A DNA stretch of 64,000 nt. It comes from Temnothorax longispinosus. Taxonomy: Eukaryota > Arthropoda > Insecta > Hymenoptera > Formicidae. A program made the translations under genes and the position numbers. The notes under the pieces were generated by a model, which searched no databases, had not been told where the DNA came from, and was given only the letters and a program-made list of their open reading frames with translations. The number at the start of each line of letters is the position of its first letter. The first letter of the stretch is position 1. The stretch spans positions 16,248,620 through 16,312,619 of the forward strand of contig NC_092366.1 in NCBI RefSeq assembly GCF_030848805.1, in the 5' to 3' direction. This document shows positions 25,452 through 37,938 of the stretch, piece by piece.

Positions 25452-25814
25452 ATCCTGCCGCGAAATGTTTCGAAACTATGTTACGTATTCTATGTTCTAG
25501 TGGTTATTTCTTATCTTGGATATATAGCGTTACAACATTTTGCAAAAGTAACATTCGCAATGGAAAACAAATATTCTACAGATGTTCGGTCCATTACAGA
25601 CATTTATAGGACCAACATTAAGATATTCGTTTCTGAAAGTGACGTTTTTATACAGTATAAACTTCATGGCATGAAAGCCTCTAATAGTGTGATCATATCT
25701 TGCTCTTCCAAAAGAGAAGCTTCAGAAATGTATATCAGAAAGCGCATCTTCCGAAACAGTTACATTTCTTTGGTATCGTTCACCATTGATGGTACCATTG
25801 ATGGTAGCCTATAG
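25452..25814 (+). pseudogene. Open fragment, possibly chemoreceptor-like (ionotropic receptor type)
   Basis: The frame is open from 25,452 to a TAG at 25,812-25,814 (120 codons), with no ATG at its beginning. The first 25-30 residues are hydrophobic (YVFYVLVVISYLGYIALQHF), like a membrane segment. They are followed by a hydrophilic part that includes VRSITDIYRTNIKIFVSESD. A hydrophobic helix followed by an S-I-x-D-I / x-I-x-I-F-V pattern is reminiscent of the third membrane segment and start of the second ligand-binding lobe in divergent insect ionotropic receptors. This rests on pattern memory only. If correct, the piece is truncated: no final membrane segment is seen before the stop. The next 400 bp hold open frames on both strands with no obvious continuation. 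It could be an exon of a larger gene, a relic, or chance. Confidence 0.2.
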
Positions 25815-28608
25815 CCGAACCCTCTGACGCAGTAAATGGCGCAGCGCAGTTCCTTTTTTACTCAACATTAGAGTGATTTTCAGCACGCACGTAGGATATG
25901 TACCCATCAGGGATCTTTTTTTTACGCTTAAAAGGAACGCGAAGATCGTTGCAAAGTGCTCCTTTGTTTCGTGAGGAAATGATTGAAAAGATTGCTCGCG
26001 TGCATCGGATATTTTACCTCGGCCGAATGCGCCGTAATAGCAGGTGTGATCTTCTGGCAGGAAGAAAAAGTTGGAGCGGTCGAATACAGATCTCAAATTT
26101 GTGACTCTTGCTCGCTCCCAAACCAAAAGCAAATCGTTGCATTGGGGCCTGATGTTACGAGCTATGTTAGTGTTGGTGCGATTACGTGGATTGTCCACTT
26201 TCGGCACGACTGAGCAAGATGATTACATTGTTCCGCATTGTCCGTGTCTCCACACGTCTCCGCATTATTATAGCTATTATCGTAACGTCGCTTTGACAAT
26301 TTGTCGAGTAATTCAACGACAAAGTTAAATAGATTTCTGAATTACAATGTTAATCGGCGCGTGACTTCATTTTTCATTAGTAGATATATTCGTAGAACAA
26401 AACAATACACAACTTTGACAAAAACTTTAATAATTTCTGAATAAAATGGCACGGTTATGTGAATCTTAGCGCAATCTAATATAATTGCTCTGTAACATTT
26501 TTATTGAGGATCTCTATTAATTATTGTTATATAGCGTGACAAATCATATCGGCACATTACGATTGACATCACCGATCACTTTACTTTCTTTTATATTATT
26601 TTTTGCGTTACATATTGAGCGTAAGTGTTATAGATGCCATTTATTCATAACCGATTATCCGCGAAAGCGTCTTGTTCTCTGCGTTTATAACGTTAATCTT
26701 GATGCGGACTCGTTTCTTCTTTCCCGTTACAGAGCGGGCTCTCGCTCTCTCCATCCTATAATTACGCGGGCGTTTCGCGAAAAGTTTCGAACGCACGCTA
26801 AAGATGTTAACGGTAGCGGCAAAACATACGATTGCAATGCGGTGAGAAATTGTGGCTTAATATCACAGAAATGATTTTAATGAGAACGTAATCATAATTC
26901 CTAACGCTCTGCGTCGCCTTAAATCGGGAATAATTGCAGCATTGACCGAAGAATGAGGAAACGACGGAGTTATAGTCTCGGGGCCACGAAGTAACATTAC
27001 ATAAAACAAAAACGTCGCAGAAAGTACGAGCGTCGATGGAACATTAGAACGGTTTACTGTAATTACTGTAATTATTTAACGCGAGCAGAGTCAGGAAAGT
27101 ATCAGAATTTTATCGGTCCCGTACTTGTCCGCTCCTGGAGAGTTGCAGAACGAGCTGGGCGATATCGCTCGCAAAATAAAAGCATGATATACGAGTTCTC
27201 TCTTTCTCTCTCGCTTTCGAGTGGTCGCCAAGTAAACTCGCGAGTTCTTGTATTCTCATAAAATGGATTCTGACATGCAATTAATTTCTGCTAATTGAGT
27301 CCCCGATAATCTTATTTATATAACCCACTTCTTACTTGAATGAGTTTAAGAGAAATCAAATAATATGAATATACGAAAAAATTAAACTTATGGAAAATGT
27401 GCAATACTTACCTCAATTCGCCGAGATACAGTCCTTCGATAATTTAATTCTTTTCTGTAATTGTGTTTACGGTAGGAAGCAGAAGATACGGAGCAACATT
27501 TCGCAGCGAAATGTCAGAAGAGGGAACGAATCTGCAAATTCCAATGGTTATAAAAATATAAATATTCTGGCCGGAAAGGAAATCCAAAGGTTAAGTGCAT
27601 TAGGCGCCGCTGTGATTATATATAGCAGTACTGTTTTATTTATATGCCATATAACGTAACACTTAGACAATAGACAATAATACGCGTACGCTCCATATTT
27701 CGCTTCCTCATTTTCCTCCATGCTGCCCTTCCATTTCCATAATATCATAATCATAATCATCGTCCACATCTTACGATCGTTGTCATTACCGCACTCGTTT
27801 CCAACACACAATATCTTTCTCTACGAATCGTTGGTTAAATAACTACAACAGCCAAATTTATTAGAACAAGTAAATAGGTCGTATTAAGTAGATACCCATT
27901 CCTTTTCTTAACTCGGATACTATTATTGGGCACGTATTAAGGAACGATCGGAATTCATTCCGAAAAGTTTCACTGGTTACGAGCTGTTAAAAACGATCCG
28001 CAAAGTTTTACATTTTTCACACCCTAGCAATGTCGGTCTGACTCGTTCGATGCGAGCCAGGAAAATAAAGACGCGAAACCTCGATCGATTGCGATCGATC
28101 TCACGATCTAGCGATTTTACGTGTAGATCGACACTTCATACGGAGACATAAGTGCTGATGTATCTTTTTTAGCTTTTTATTTAGTATGAAAATTGCGTAT
28201 TCGCCTCATATTAGATCTTGAACAGCTCAAACAACAATATTCATACGAGGTTAACTTTGCAGCTGCGTTACAGCGCACATACACAATTCATTTTAGATAA
28301 ATTGGTTAAATGAAGTATCCCAATGTATGTACGTATAGTTGTCGATTACTAACTAAAATGGTGTCTATTACAATTTTTCCAACAAAAGAAAATATTATCA
28401 AGTGTAAAATAACGCTTAGAAGAGTCTTCTCGATCGGAGAACAAGCACCCCGCATTTCGCAAGAGAGCTCTTCTTCACAACCGAGCTCACAACCGAGAGA
28501 ATTTACGACCCTCCTTGTGCTAGAAAATACTCTATTATAGAATATACACGTCAAATATCAAACACACTATCCCTCCATCGATCGTTTCAACTGCGTGAAA
28601 CGAGCGAT
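25815..28608. other. AT-rich stretch with no supported gene
   Basis: Overlapping frames at 25,809-26,328 exist on both strands but match nothing I recognise. A tandem repeat of CCATTGATGGTA precedes this at about 25,782-25,806. A strong donor-like GAG/GTAAGTATT on the - strand at about 27,412 and an acceptor-like ATTACAG near 27,455 could bound a 43-bp microexon, but nothing else supports it. A short CT tract lies at 27,195-27,220. Confidence 0.25.
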
Positions 28609-29026
28609 CCTCAAAACCGGAATCGCACGAAACACGATTTCTTGAATGATTAGCTTGCACGCTGCTATATCTGCTCTGATGCATTCAATGCATGCTAGAC
28701 CTATAGACGTTCTCGCATTGAATAAGGCACTCTGGCATGCATGATTGCATGCACCAATTAAACGTCTCTATTTTTGAATCCAAATCTGACGTTTGACTTG
28801 TACTACGAAATTAGCACAATTGTTTCTTTTCTGAAGATGCGATGCTGTCGATCGTCTGCTCGATCGTGACTGTTTTCAATGTTTTAATTGGTGTATGCAA
28901 TCATGCATGCCAACGTGCCTCGCTCAATGCATGATGTCTAGGATCTAGCATGCATCAGAGCAGGCATAGCAGCGTGCAAGCTAATCATTCAAGAAATCGT
29001 GCTTTATGTGATTCCGGCTTTTTAGG
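28609..29026. repeat. Long inverted repeat (hairpin or foldback element), 418 bp
   Basis: The left arm, 28,609-28,762, and the right arm, about 28,882-29,026, are near reverse complements. Shared blocks include ACGATTTCTTGAATGATTAG and CTTGCACGCTGCTAT, then TCTGATGCAT, GGCATGCATGATTGCAT and ACCAATTAAA. The arms differ by scattered substitutions and by one insertion of about 8 bp that duplicates a TGCA-containing word in the left arm. The loop of about 119 bp, 28,763-28,881, is unique. No clear target-site duplication is visible at the ends. Options are a foldback or MITE-type element, or a long-hairpin RNA locus of the kind that feeds insect endogenous siRNAs. No transposase is encoded. Confidence 0.85.
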
Positions 29027-30319
29027 AAAAAGAAAGAGGAGCAATTAACAACTACTTCCTTTTAGAGAGCTGGCTTCGGAAACCCAAGTAGCAAGCGGAC
29101 GTTATTTGTCGTCATCTTGACGTTGCAATATTGTCAAAGACGTTAATGTGACATCAAAATAACGATAAATAACATTAGCTTGATACTTGGGAAATTATTC
29201 GCGAATACGTCCCTCAATAAGTACTTATAATTAAAGAAAAATATAGATATCACGAACGATAGGTATATGTATAAAGGCCGAATTAATCGTCGTCGTTGAC
29301 ACCAATAATATATAATCTGATACTTCGTCACTCGCTTAGACTCGAACGTGTGCGCTTTTATTCATACAGCGCAATAGTGTTTCTATCTAAAGTGAAAGGA
29401 CGCGTGTACCCCTCTAACAATACACTTACAAAATAGATTATATTACGATTACAGTTAAAAGTTATTGCTTAAAAAAATATGGCGACAGTATGTAAAACTC
29501 GCAAGGTCGAGCGAATCTGTTACGCGCGTTTTAGCGCAACACGAGGCGCAGCACCTCACGTTCGTGTTGAATTTATCGAATCTCCATTCTCTATAAAATC
29601 GTGTACCTCAGAAAAGTGCAACAGCCGACAAATATAGAGATTATCTCAACGAAACGTGTGGACATTAACGTTCAAAGTACGAGACCTGCGTTACATCACG
29701 GCGAAGTTTGTCAAATAAAAATAGAATTTTAATTAATTTTAATAAATAAATTTAATAATTTTAATAAAATTACCAATTAAAAATTAATTTAAACCTCTCC
29801 TTTCAATTTCGAATTCCTCGAATACTTCACAGACAAAAAATAAATTGTCAAGATAAGATAAATATCTCATTTTAATTTAATTGATAACCCGGCGGTCTAA
29901 TTGATTATATGAAATCCGAATTTCTTTTAGTTTTTCCGGCAATACAGACCACTGAAAAATTATAAATGAGTCCTCCTGTTTTCTAGAAGATCAGAGAATT
30001 CGACGTTGCACATGACACTTTGCAAAACATGCGTGCGAACGCACGCATACGTACTTGACCGAGGTGACAAGGTGTGAGTGCAGATATATGCGACCCACAA
30101 TAGACACATGTTTCACACGCAAAGGTAACAGACGTGAGAATAATGCATGCCGTTTACAGCGACCATTATCTTGACACTTCGCGATTCTAAGTTTCACGGA
30201 AACGTTACGAATATCGTTTAACGATATTGATGTAACTTCCGAGAATAGCGAATCTGCAAGAACAGAATGCTCCCCAACTCTATCAAATGCAACAAGTCGC
30301 GTCGTGTAATTCGATTTAC
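29027..30319. other. AT-rich stretch with no supported gene
   Basis: Simple AT-rich DNA, notably AATTTTAAT-type words at 29,720-29,800. Short frames show nothing recognisable. Confidence 0.3.
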
Positions 30320-30568
30320 CTGTTCGCCCCGTTTCCCCGTCAGATGCTTTAAGATGATAACGCGATTGCGCTCCAATCGCACTGTTTTATTTACATCGAT
30401 GTCGAACTGCCTTAAATTAAAATTGCGGGTTACGACAATAAATACCAGCACGCCAAAAATTATAGGATCGGCCGCCACCCATGGATAGGTTTCTGCGTAC
30501 GTCGTCTTCGTACGGACATCTGACGCGAGTCTCACACGTAACAAAAGTATCGCACGAAGTGCGTGCAT
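30320..30568 (-). CDS. Candidate first coding exon, - strand, with one hydrophobic segment
   Basis: ATG at 30,566-30,568 sits in ACAAAATGC, a good insect start context. It opens 83 codons that run exactly to a donor, GAACAG/GTAAAT, at 30,319-30,320 (phase 0). If unspliced, the frame continues to 30,218. The peptide starts MHALRAILLLRVRLASD, a weak signal-peptide-like start with internal arginines. It contains one clear hydrophobic stretch at about residues 35-46 (DPIIFGVLVFIVV) and then a basic, mixed region ending HLTGKRGEQ. Local GC is higher than in the flanks. Family not recognised. Downstream exons would lie at lower coordinates, but I cannot identify one. Start context, donor and phase together are suggestive, not conclusive. 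Confidence 0.28.
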
Positions 30569-32162
30569 TTTGTGTAATGCTGTGCGATGGTTAATTAAAA
30601 GTCAATCGTCGTATGGTGTCCGTGAGAATTTCTCTTCGCGATTCAGACATTTGCAAAGCGAAAGTAGAACGATGTTGTGTTTTTCATGCAAATGCGAGCC
30701 TGCTGGAATATCTGAAGAATACCCAGTACGATGTATAAGAAAATAAAATAAGAGAATAAAATATATATAATCATATATATATATATTGTGTGTGTTTGTG
30801 TGTAACTATTAAATTAATTCTAGTTGAACTTCTAATCTTAAACTATCTAAGCAAAAAAAAAACAGAAAACTCCACTAAGCGACATAACACACTTATATGT
30901 ATCGAAATAAATTTTAGTCATAAATTTTAAATATAAAATATGAATTCTCAAGTGTGATCTTGTATACATGAAAGCTTAGTTGATATGCAAATTAATTCCT
31001 TAGTTACAAATTAAGCGAGATGATGATGATAAAGCTGACGCAGCACGGCGCACATGCCCATTTTTGAAACGCAAATTCATTTACGGAAATGAGTCATTAA
31101 GTATTCTGTGGTAATATTCGCGATCAAGCTATGCATCAAATTGTTGCTCGAAACGTGTTTCGCGTGAAGCAAGAGGGACGGAAGAGGGGCATTCGAGAAA
31201 AGGAGCAAGCAGAAGAGAATGAGAGTGTATATCGAAGGGACAGTGTTTTTCGGTGCTCTTATTTGTAAATTAATTTGCCGCGAACTGGAGCGACCAGTTT
31301 TTGAGCTGCTATTTTATTGTACCACGTCGCACGAACTGACACATCCGCCACGATTTTGCACGCAAATGCGCTCGCCTTCGTACGAAAAGTTTTAATTATC
31401 AAAGAATAGCGGTTGATATTATCATTTGTCGTGAAAAAAAAAGGATTTTAATATGGGATTGGATTGACTCACGATATCTCAAGATTAATGCTTTACTCGT
31501 CACCAAGATTAATGCTTAACTCACGTTAATTGCTGCGATAATGACACTTATGTTTTACAATATTAGGCGCAAAGAGATGTTATATATCTGTTCTTTGAGC
31601 ATTGGACAAGTATGATTTGCATGGATATTGCTTAATAAGAATAAAAGATATATTCTTATTCGACCTTTGAGGAATAGAAAGAATATGTGCATAAAAATTT
31701 TAAAAAATCTATCATATAGATTTAAGTATTATATGATCGATTGAAATTTGAACGTCTTACTCGATTATGCTCGATCATGCGTATAGCTGCACGTTTCGCA
31801 CCCCTTCCAGTAGCATTAAATAACATATATAAATTGAGAAAATAGCGTTTGCAGTAGTCAATATATACGTGATATATATGAATAAAGCGGAAAGCGTCAA
31901 AATCACTATAGGTCCGTCGAATAATTTGGCCAGCGCCTCGCTTGCATGCGCGGTCATCGCCGTTATCCAGTGTCCGGTTTTCCACACGCGAAATTGGCCA
32001 CACGCGTCCTTGGGAAGGACCAGCGAATAAAACCGTCGCTCACGATCGGATAGATTCCTCAGGGATCCGCTTGACGCCTGTCGCACTTACGATCGTCTCT
32101 CCGCAGCGGGGGCTTGCCGCTGCTTTTGCATCTTGCCATCGCGTTCTCGCACCGAATTTAAA
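30569..32162. other. AT-rich stretch passing into a GC-rich patch
   Basis: A TA/TG simple repeat at about 30,768-30,802 and AT-rich DNA to about 31,900, then a marked rise in GC and CpG. A repeated word AAGATTAATGCTT occurs at about 31,480 and 31,505. No gene is supported before 32,163. Confidence 0.3.
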
Positions 32163-32543
32163 ATGGGCGGACACATGAGAGGAGGACGCGGGACACAAAC
32201 TCGCCGAGCAAGGATGGCTCGAGGGGAGTCTCAGAAGCGGAATGCCGCAACGTTCTCGTTCTCCGGGATTCTGCTTGATCGAGCTGCCTCGCGAGAGCAG
32301 CCTCGTAATATCAAGCTCCGTCAATTTCGTGTCGTCCGAAACGAAAATCCGCGCGTAGCGATCGTGTACAACCCAGTGTTCGTCTTCACAAGAGAGACGC
32401 GAGTGACCGCTCGGATATGGATGAAGCTACACGCCCTGCGGGTCTTGCCGATCACGTTGGCTCGTGACGGTTCACGATCGTTCGATCTATCGCCGTGGAA
32501 GATCGCGATGGCATCAATCATCGTGAGATTATTCGTAAAGTAG
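32163..32543 (+). CDS. Candidate open frame with Arg/Gly-rich start
   Basis: ATG at 32,163 in TTTAAAATGGGC (good context) opens 126 codons to a TAG at 32,541-32,543. The start is basic and Arg/Gly-rich (MGGHMRGGRGTQTRRARMAR), followed by a mixed region without repeats. No domain is recognised. The surrounding 31,900-32,900 interval is GC- and CpG-rich, and other frames on both strands are open too (for example 32,040-32,324 and 32,518-32,736 on -, 32,495-32,773 on +), so openness is weak evidence. It could be a first exon, a promoter-associated CpG-rich patch or an old mobile-element fragment. Confidence 0.18.
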   Translation: MGGHMRGGRGTQTRRARMARGESQKRNAATFSFSGILLDRAASREQPRNIKLRQFRVVRNENPRVAIVYNPVFVFTRETRVTARIWMKLHALRVLPITLARDGSRSFDLSPWKIAMASIIVRLFVK

Positions 32544-35500
32544 CAATCGTTTCATCGGAAACTCTGCTTCCGTCTTCCCAGGAGAAACCGCGATCACGAT
32601 TGGAAATCAAAGGACGAAAAACGTCTGAGAACATCCCGCGACTTTTTCGCGACTTTTCCACGAGTTCCTCAATTCTTGACTGGTTGCGATTTGCTCGGTT
32701 CACTGGGTATGTAGCAGCGTTGACCGCACACCTCACGAAGCGATGTCCGAAACGAGTTGGCGATGATCGATAGTCAGGTCCAATGCTCCCGACAGCCGTT
32801 CTATCACTTCGGAGGTGACGCGATTTTCTTTGGATTCGACATGCTTCCTTCGTCGATTTACTTCACTGATTGTCAGCGATCGATCTGAAAGCAGAAGTAA
32901 GGAAACGTTTGACAAGTGCCAAGTAAAAAATCGATAGTGATAGGAACAGGCAATATAATGTCGCTTATTTCCGGGATCTTGTAAAAAATCATATTTTACA
33001 TTTTCATTCTAATTCCCATAATACCCATTTTTTTAGTTTTAATTAATAAGTCATTAATAAGTCATCGAAAACTGTCGCTATTTTATTAATAGTAAATAAT
33101 AAGTGTGACATGTTTAAGTAGAAAAAATGCCGCACATATTATCTTTTTATTCTTCTCTGTTTATTATTTTTATCTTTGCTAATTTGGATCGGAATTTTGG
33201 ACCACATTTATCTTCTATTTTCATCGTATAAGGGACAATGTGATTATTTCAAATAAGCCGCAATAACGATTGCTAGATGTTGAGATTGTATCTACAGCAT
33301 GGGAATAATTATGATAACGTAAACGAATTGATTTTGTCTTGCGCAATAAGATTTACGCAACGCGTCACGTGTAATTCTGCGACGCACAGTTTCCGAGATT
33401 CAAAGAACGCGAATAATTCGTATGTAATTTGCTTGAAAATGTAATGAAACCAATGGGATACCGTATTCACACATACTGTATCCACTTGGATATGTAATAT
33501 TCCACACGTCCTTCTATTAAAAATATCATTATTTTCAAAATAGTAATAATTCCGGTTTAACTGTGATCACTTCAATTGCATTTTAATTATCACCTATGTG
33601 TTACACGCAATAAGAAAATATGTATAATTGCTATTTGTTACAGCTGCGATTAAAGTGCCAGCTGTAACGAGAGGATAAAAAATGTATAGACGTATATCTA
33701 TGCCACTTGCGATTCGCAATAATACCAGGTAAATCGCGTTGTTTTATCGCCGTCGACAACGTTTATCAATGTAAATGTATGTTCGCCAAACGACCTGACA
33801 TGCGGTGCAAAAACGCAATGTTATATTCAACTACGTTCAAGAGTGTGGTGCGTTTATTATTAGCATCAATGAAAAACACCGCTTATTTGCGGTCTTCGTT
33901 GCGATTACAGCAAACTTGTTCCACTCTTAAATTAACAAAACAATAGAGTATTCTCTCGCGTATAAAAATTATTCATGACTATTTCATCCATCGTATATTA
34001 TACTTAATTCATTTTCTTCTGTAATTTCGCGACGCAAAGATTGTCCATCTATCAAAAACTTACAGTATGTACAAAAACAGTAGTTTAGCAGGATTATCAT
34101 AAATTTGTTTAAATTTTTATTACAATGATCTTGAGGTAGTCGAAGCCCAATGCAGTCGTTCAATATAAATGACGTCACATTAACACAGCTAACGCGAAGA
34201 AATTATCAAATGCCGGAAACCACCGACTGAGAAACGAAGCCCGGAGAGAAGTTAACGACCGCCATGTCGGCTTATCCGGCGGATATTAAATCTGGTAGCG
34301 GGACATTTCTCATTCGAGAAGTTTTCTCAGAGAGACGACCGGCGAGAGGAAACTTACCGCGATGTTTTAAGGACGCGTCGGGTCGCGAATGTGAAGGGGG
34401 GAAAGAGGCGGACGAGCTGTACACGTCCTCCGCCGTAAAACAAAATCCACTACGGAAGGATAGCGAGAGAGAAAAGAATGGATAAGAAAGGGAAGGGGGC
34501 TGAAGAAGCGACAAGGACACGGAGGAGGAGTGTATTATGTTCGCTAAAGCAATGTTACCAACTCGAGAACTGGCGAACTAGCCGACAGTAAAATCCATTT
34601 TATGTCCCCCTCGTAAAGCCAGTCAAATGAAACCCGGACTTAGTTTTCATACGTGCATCCACTGGCAGACTCGGTTTCCTGCCCGCCACGACAGCAGGTT
34701 GTAACAGACTTTTTCAAAGGTCTAGACGCATTGGTACCCAAAACGGATCTCTCTGTCGAATCAATTTTGCTTGGCGAAACCTCGATCGTGACGTTCTCGA
34801 TGACAAAAATCGCTATGGTTTCGTTTTATCTTCAAAATCGCTGCGAGCTATATATTATCTGCTTAAAAAATATCTATCAAAAAGGAAATAAGTACAAATA
34901 AATCAAGAAAATAAATAAAATAAATCGTAAAATCGTAGAAACTAGTAGAAAATCCAATCAAAAAAATCAATTTTTTAAATTAAAAATTTGAGCCGTGACG
35001 CGCCATATGACATTTCGATTGAGACTTCCATTTTATCTGACTGATACATGAAGCAGTAACTTGTAAACAAAAAGCGATACAAGATAGACGTTAAAAATGA
35101 TCAGGCAAAACATCGTCCGGCACTAAAACCTGGTCGCCTCGTAAAACACGTCCCGCAGACATACGTCCCGAAAGAGTAGCGGCGATAAAGACCCAGTTCA
35201 CATCTCAGAGGATCGACTTTGAAAGGATCTTTCGTTAGGTGCCACGAACTTTTTCTCAGAACTGTTTTAATCGGCTCCTTTGTTTGTCGATGTTGCAATC
35301 GTGTCTGAGATTCGCCAATAAAACTTAATCATGATCCGACTTGAAGAAAAATGCGCGAGAGACCGAGAGACGAGTGTACATGTGAAGGTGGTTTCGGCGA
35401 AAATGCGATATTTCGCGGTCTATTATTGCGGAATTACGACTGGCTTCGAGGAACTTGCAAAACTTTAAACTGTCGAATCAGGTATCAAGTAACGGAAGTG

Positions 35501-36916
35501 TTTACGAACTACAATAAGGAAAATTATTTCGAAGACAAGACATATCCGATAGATAAACGGGAGGGAATGCGATAAGAGAAACTGAGAGTTCATTGATATG
35601 CGCGCGATGGTTATAGTCGCCCATCAATGTTACACCTATTTAACCGGTTGACGACGCTCGGAATATTATTTCCACTCGTAAAGCGATCCCTGTAACGATC
35701 GACAGTTACTTTGATGCCGTTTCAGGGGCGAGACCGGGCGTTACGCTCGTTTCTGGTCGTGTTGCAATACGCATTCTTTCCGTCTCGCTTTAGAGCTTGT
35801 GGATTTGTGCCGGTACGCGATTCGTCGTCACGTTTTCACGAGGCTTTAACCGTCCGCGTCTGAGTCTTTTTTTACGAGCGACTGGTTCGTCAGAGTGCCA
35901 ACCACTTTGTTAAGTACACGTATCTGTAACGGTGCGTTACGACGAGCGCGGGATCTACTCGTGTTAAGTGGATGCGCGAGCTTTCAAGGAACATTCGACG
36001 ACCGATTAAGAATGGCACGAGAGAGCTAATAGCTACTTCGAACGACGTGAATTTACCGTGTCACGTACAGTCTACATGCCCGTATTTGCATTTTCTTTAT
36101 ACAGTTCTTCAGACACAGCGATCGCTGCGCATTATACATATGACATTTTGCACTCATTTTAATTTGCCAGCGCGTTTACCGACTCATTATGTATTATTTC
36201 CTTGAAAAACTATAATATCGTGCCATTCATTATCCACCGTCGTCATTTCTCGACAAGAAAGAATTCCTAACAGGCAGTGTATCGCAGCAATTACACTACT
36301 CTAGGACGTTATAAAGTTTTATATTATATAAATAAAGTTATATATCCGATTCTGTTAAAAACTGAAGTATGCGTGTGAAATATAATTTCTCTACGTTATT
36401 AACAATAGTAATGACAATAATCATTACAATAACGATAAAATAATAATGATAAAAATAGTATTAAAAGAAAAGTAGAAGGAAGAAGAGAACCGATGATTCG
36501 GAGGTATCAGTTCACAGTTTATGTTTATATTCTTTCTAAAGACCCTTTCCTCCTGATTGACCATGTAGTTCCTCATAAAAATGTGATTTATAGCTATACC
36601 GCCTCACAACATCCTCAGTTGTGTAATTTATTTATGTCCCGATAATTCGCAAATTCGCGTTATTTCTATTTAGCGATTTCCCCGGCTAATTCGTCGAACT
36701 GATTGAAAACTTATCGATCGGCAGATTAAGCTTTTCTTTAAGGTACAATTTCGCGAAGAGAAGCCAGTCTGCGCACGTATGTTCGGGAAGAAAAGCTTTC
36801 ATCGATGAAGGTTCTCTTCCGGTGGACGATCTAGGCAGATCTCAAAACGAACAGTGACTTTGCTCGAAAAGTCGTAAACGTGGTCTAAGGAGAAGACATC
36901 CAGGCACATAACTAAA
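32544..36916. other. Mixed stretch with no supported gene
   Basis: GC-rich to about 32,900, AT-rich to 34,150, then a GC-richer patch at 34,200-34,640. In that patch a - strand frame ends at a donor-like CGCG/GTAAGTTT near 34,360, but no acceptor or family supports it. AT-rich DNA follows to about 35,340, with GC-richer DNA at 35,600-36,000 and AT-rich again at 36,200-36,480. Nothing else stands out. Confidence 0.25.
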
Positions 36917-36972
36917 ATGGAAACGGTCGCGGCGGGTTGCGGACGAGGTGGGTGGAGGTTTATCGTCTGCTA
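36917..36972 (+). CDS. Candidate first coding exon (56 bp)
   Basis: ATG at 36,917 lies in CTAAAATGG, close to the insect start consensus. The frame METVAAGCGRGGWRFIVC runs 18 codons to TA/GTAAGTG, a strong donor, at 36,972/36,973. Without splicing, the frame would stop at once with TAG, so the donor falls exactly where an exon end is needed. The upstream 36,750-36,915 region is GC-richer and could be a 5' UTR or promoter; no TATA box is evident. The peptide is too short to assign. The next exon is not identified: joining directly to 37,939 gives an early stop. Confidence 0.28.
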
Positions 36973-37938
36973 GTAAGTGCTTCGCGGATTCTCACACTTC
37001 TACCCGCGCGCTACCAACCCTTGACGAGGGTTTAGGTGGGCAGGAGGGAGAGAGAGACCGTAAAATCACTGTGGAAGCTTGAAATAATACCTATTCACTT
37101 TACGTTAGCCTCAACTCGTTTCATTCCGAGTATTAACAAATAAATGACTGTTTTTTTGCACTTTTATTGAGAGTTTTATTTTTAATATTTTTTAAACCGT
37201 TTTCATTCTTCCAATATTAATTACATTCGCTTTGATAAACTTTTGCAAGTGAAATGAGCTCTATTATGTTCGTATAGATGGTATTTATATGTACTATAAT
37301 TAATTCGTCATTCGACACAAAAAAGATATGCATTCTACGCATAATGGTGTGCTAATTTATCAATTTACACCGTTATCACGCGATGCATGAAGATCGAATC
37401 GCGTCAATCGTTTCAAAATAAAGACATTATCACGTCTACGAAAGAGATTCTTTGAGAGATAACTTTGCTAGGGGAATGACTCGTTCGCGAACACACGGAC
37501 TACCCTATCCGTTGCGCGAAGAATTTGTTTATCGAGCGCGATCACAGATCGGTAAGAGGCGCGGCCACCTTCATTAACGAGACGCGTATCCCGGGTGGAC
37601 CCCGGTGGCTTCGCTCGCCAGAGTTAGGCGGGCAAGTACGTCGTATTTCATAGAAGCCTGGTTGTATTTTCGCGCGTATGACTTTAACTGTCGATGCGGA
37701 CTTCGCTTGTATTTCTTCTCAAGTTTTACTGGCGCTAGGTCGACCGCTCCGAGCCGTAAACGTCAGTCTCCGCTAAAGCCCCGCATGCCGGGTTGCCTGG
37801 GTTCCTTCCTCAACCTTCCCGCTTAGCCGTCGCCTTCTTCTTCTTTTCATTTTCTCCGTCTCCCTTCGTCCTGCCTTTGCCTTCGAGCGGCCGAGGTCTT
37901 CGGCGAGCACCATGTGAACTTGTCTTACGATTCCTTAG
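36973..37938. other. Non-coding interval between two candidate exons
   Basis: AT-rich at 37,080-37,470, then GC-rich and CpG-rich. A pyrimidine-rich run at about 37,825-37,885 precedes the next candidate exon. The + frame at 37,605-37,826 lacks an ATG start and recognisable features. Confidence 0.25.

Noticed and set aside
27412..27454. Possible 43-bp microexon on the - strand (ACAG acceptor, GAG/GTAAGTATT donor)
   Set aside because: The donor is strong, but the 14-residue peptide is uninformative and no neighbouring exon supports it.
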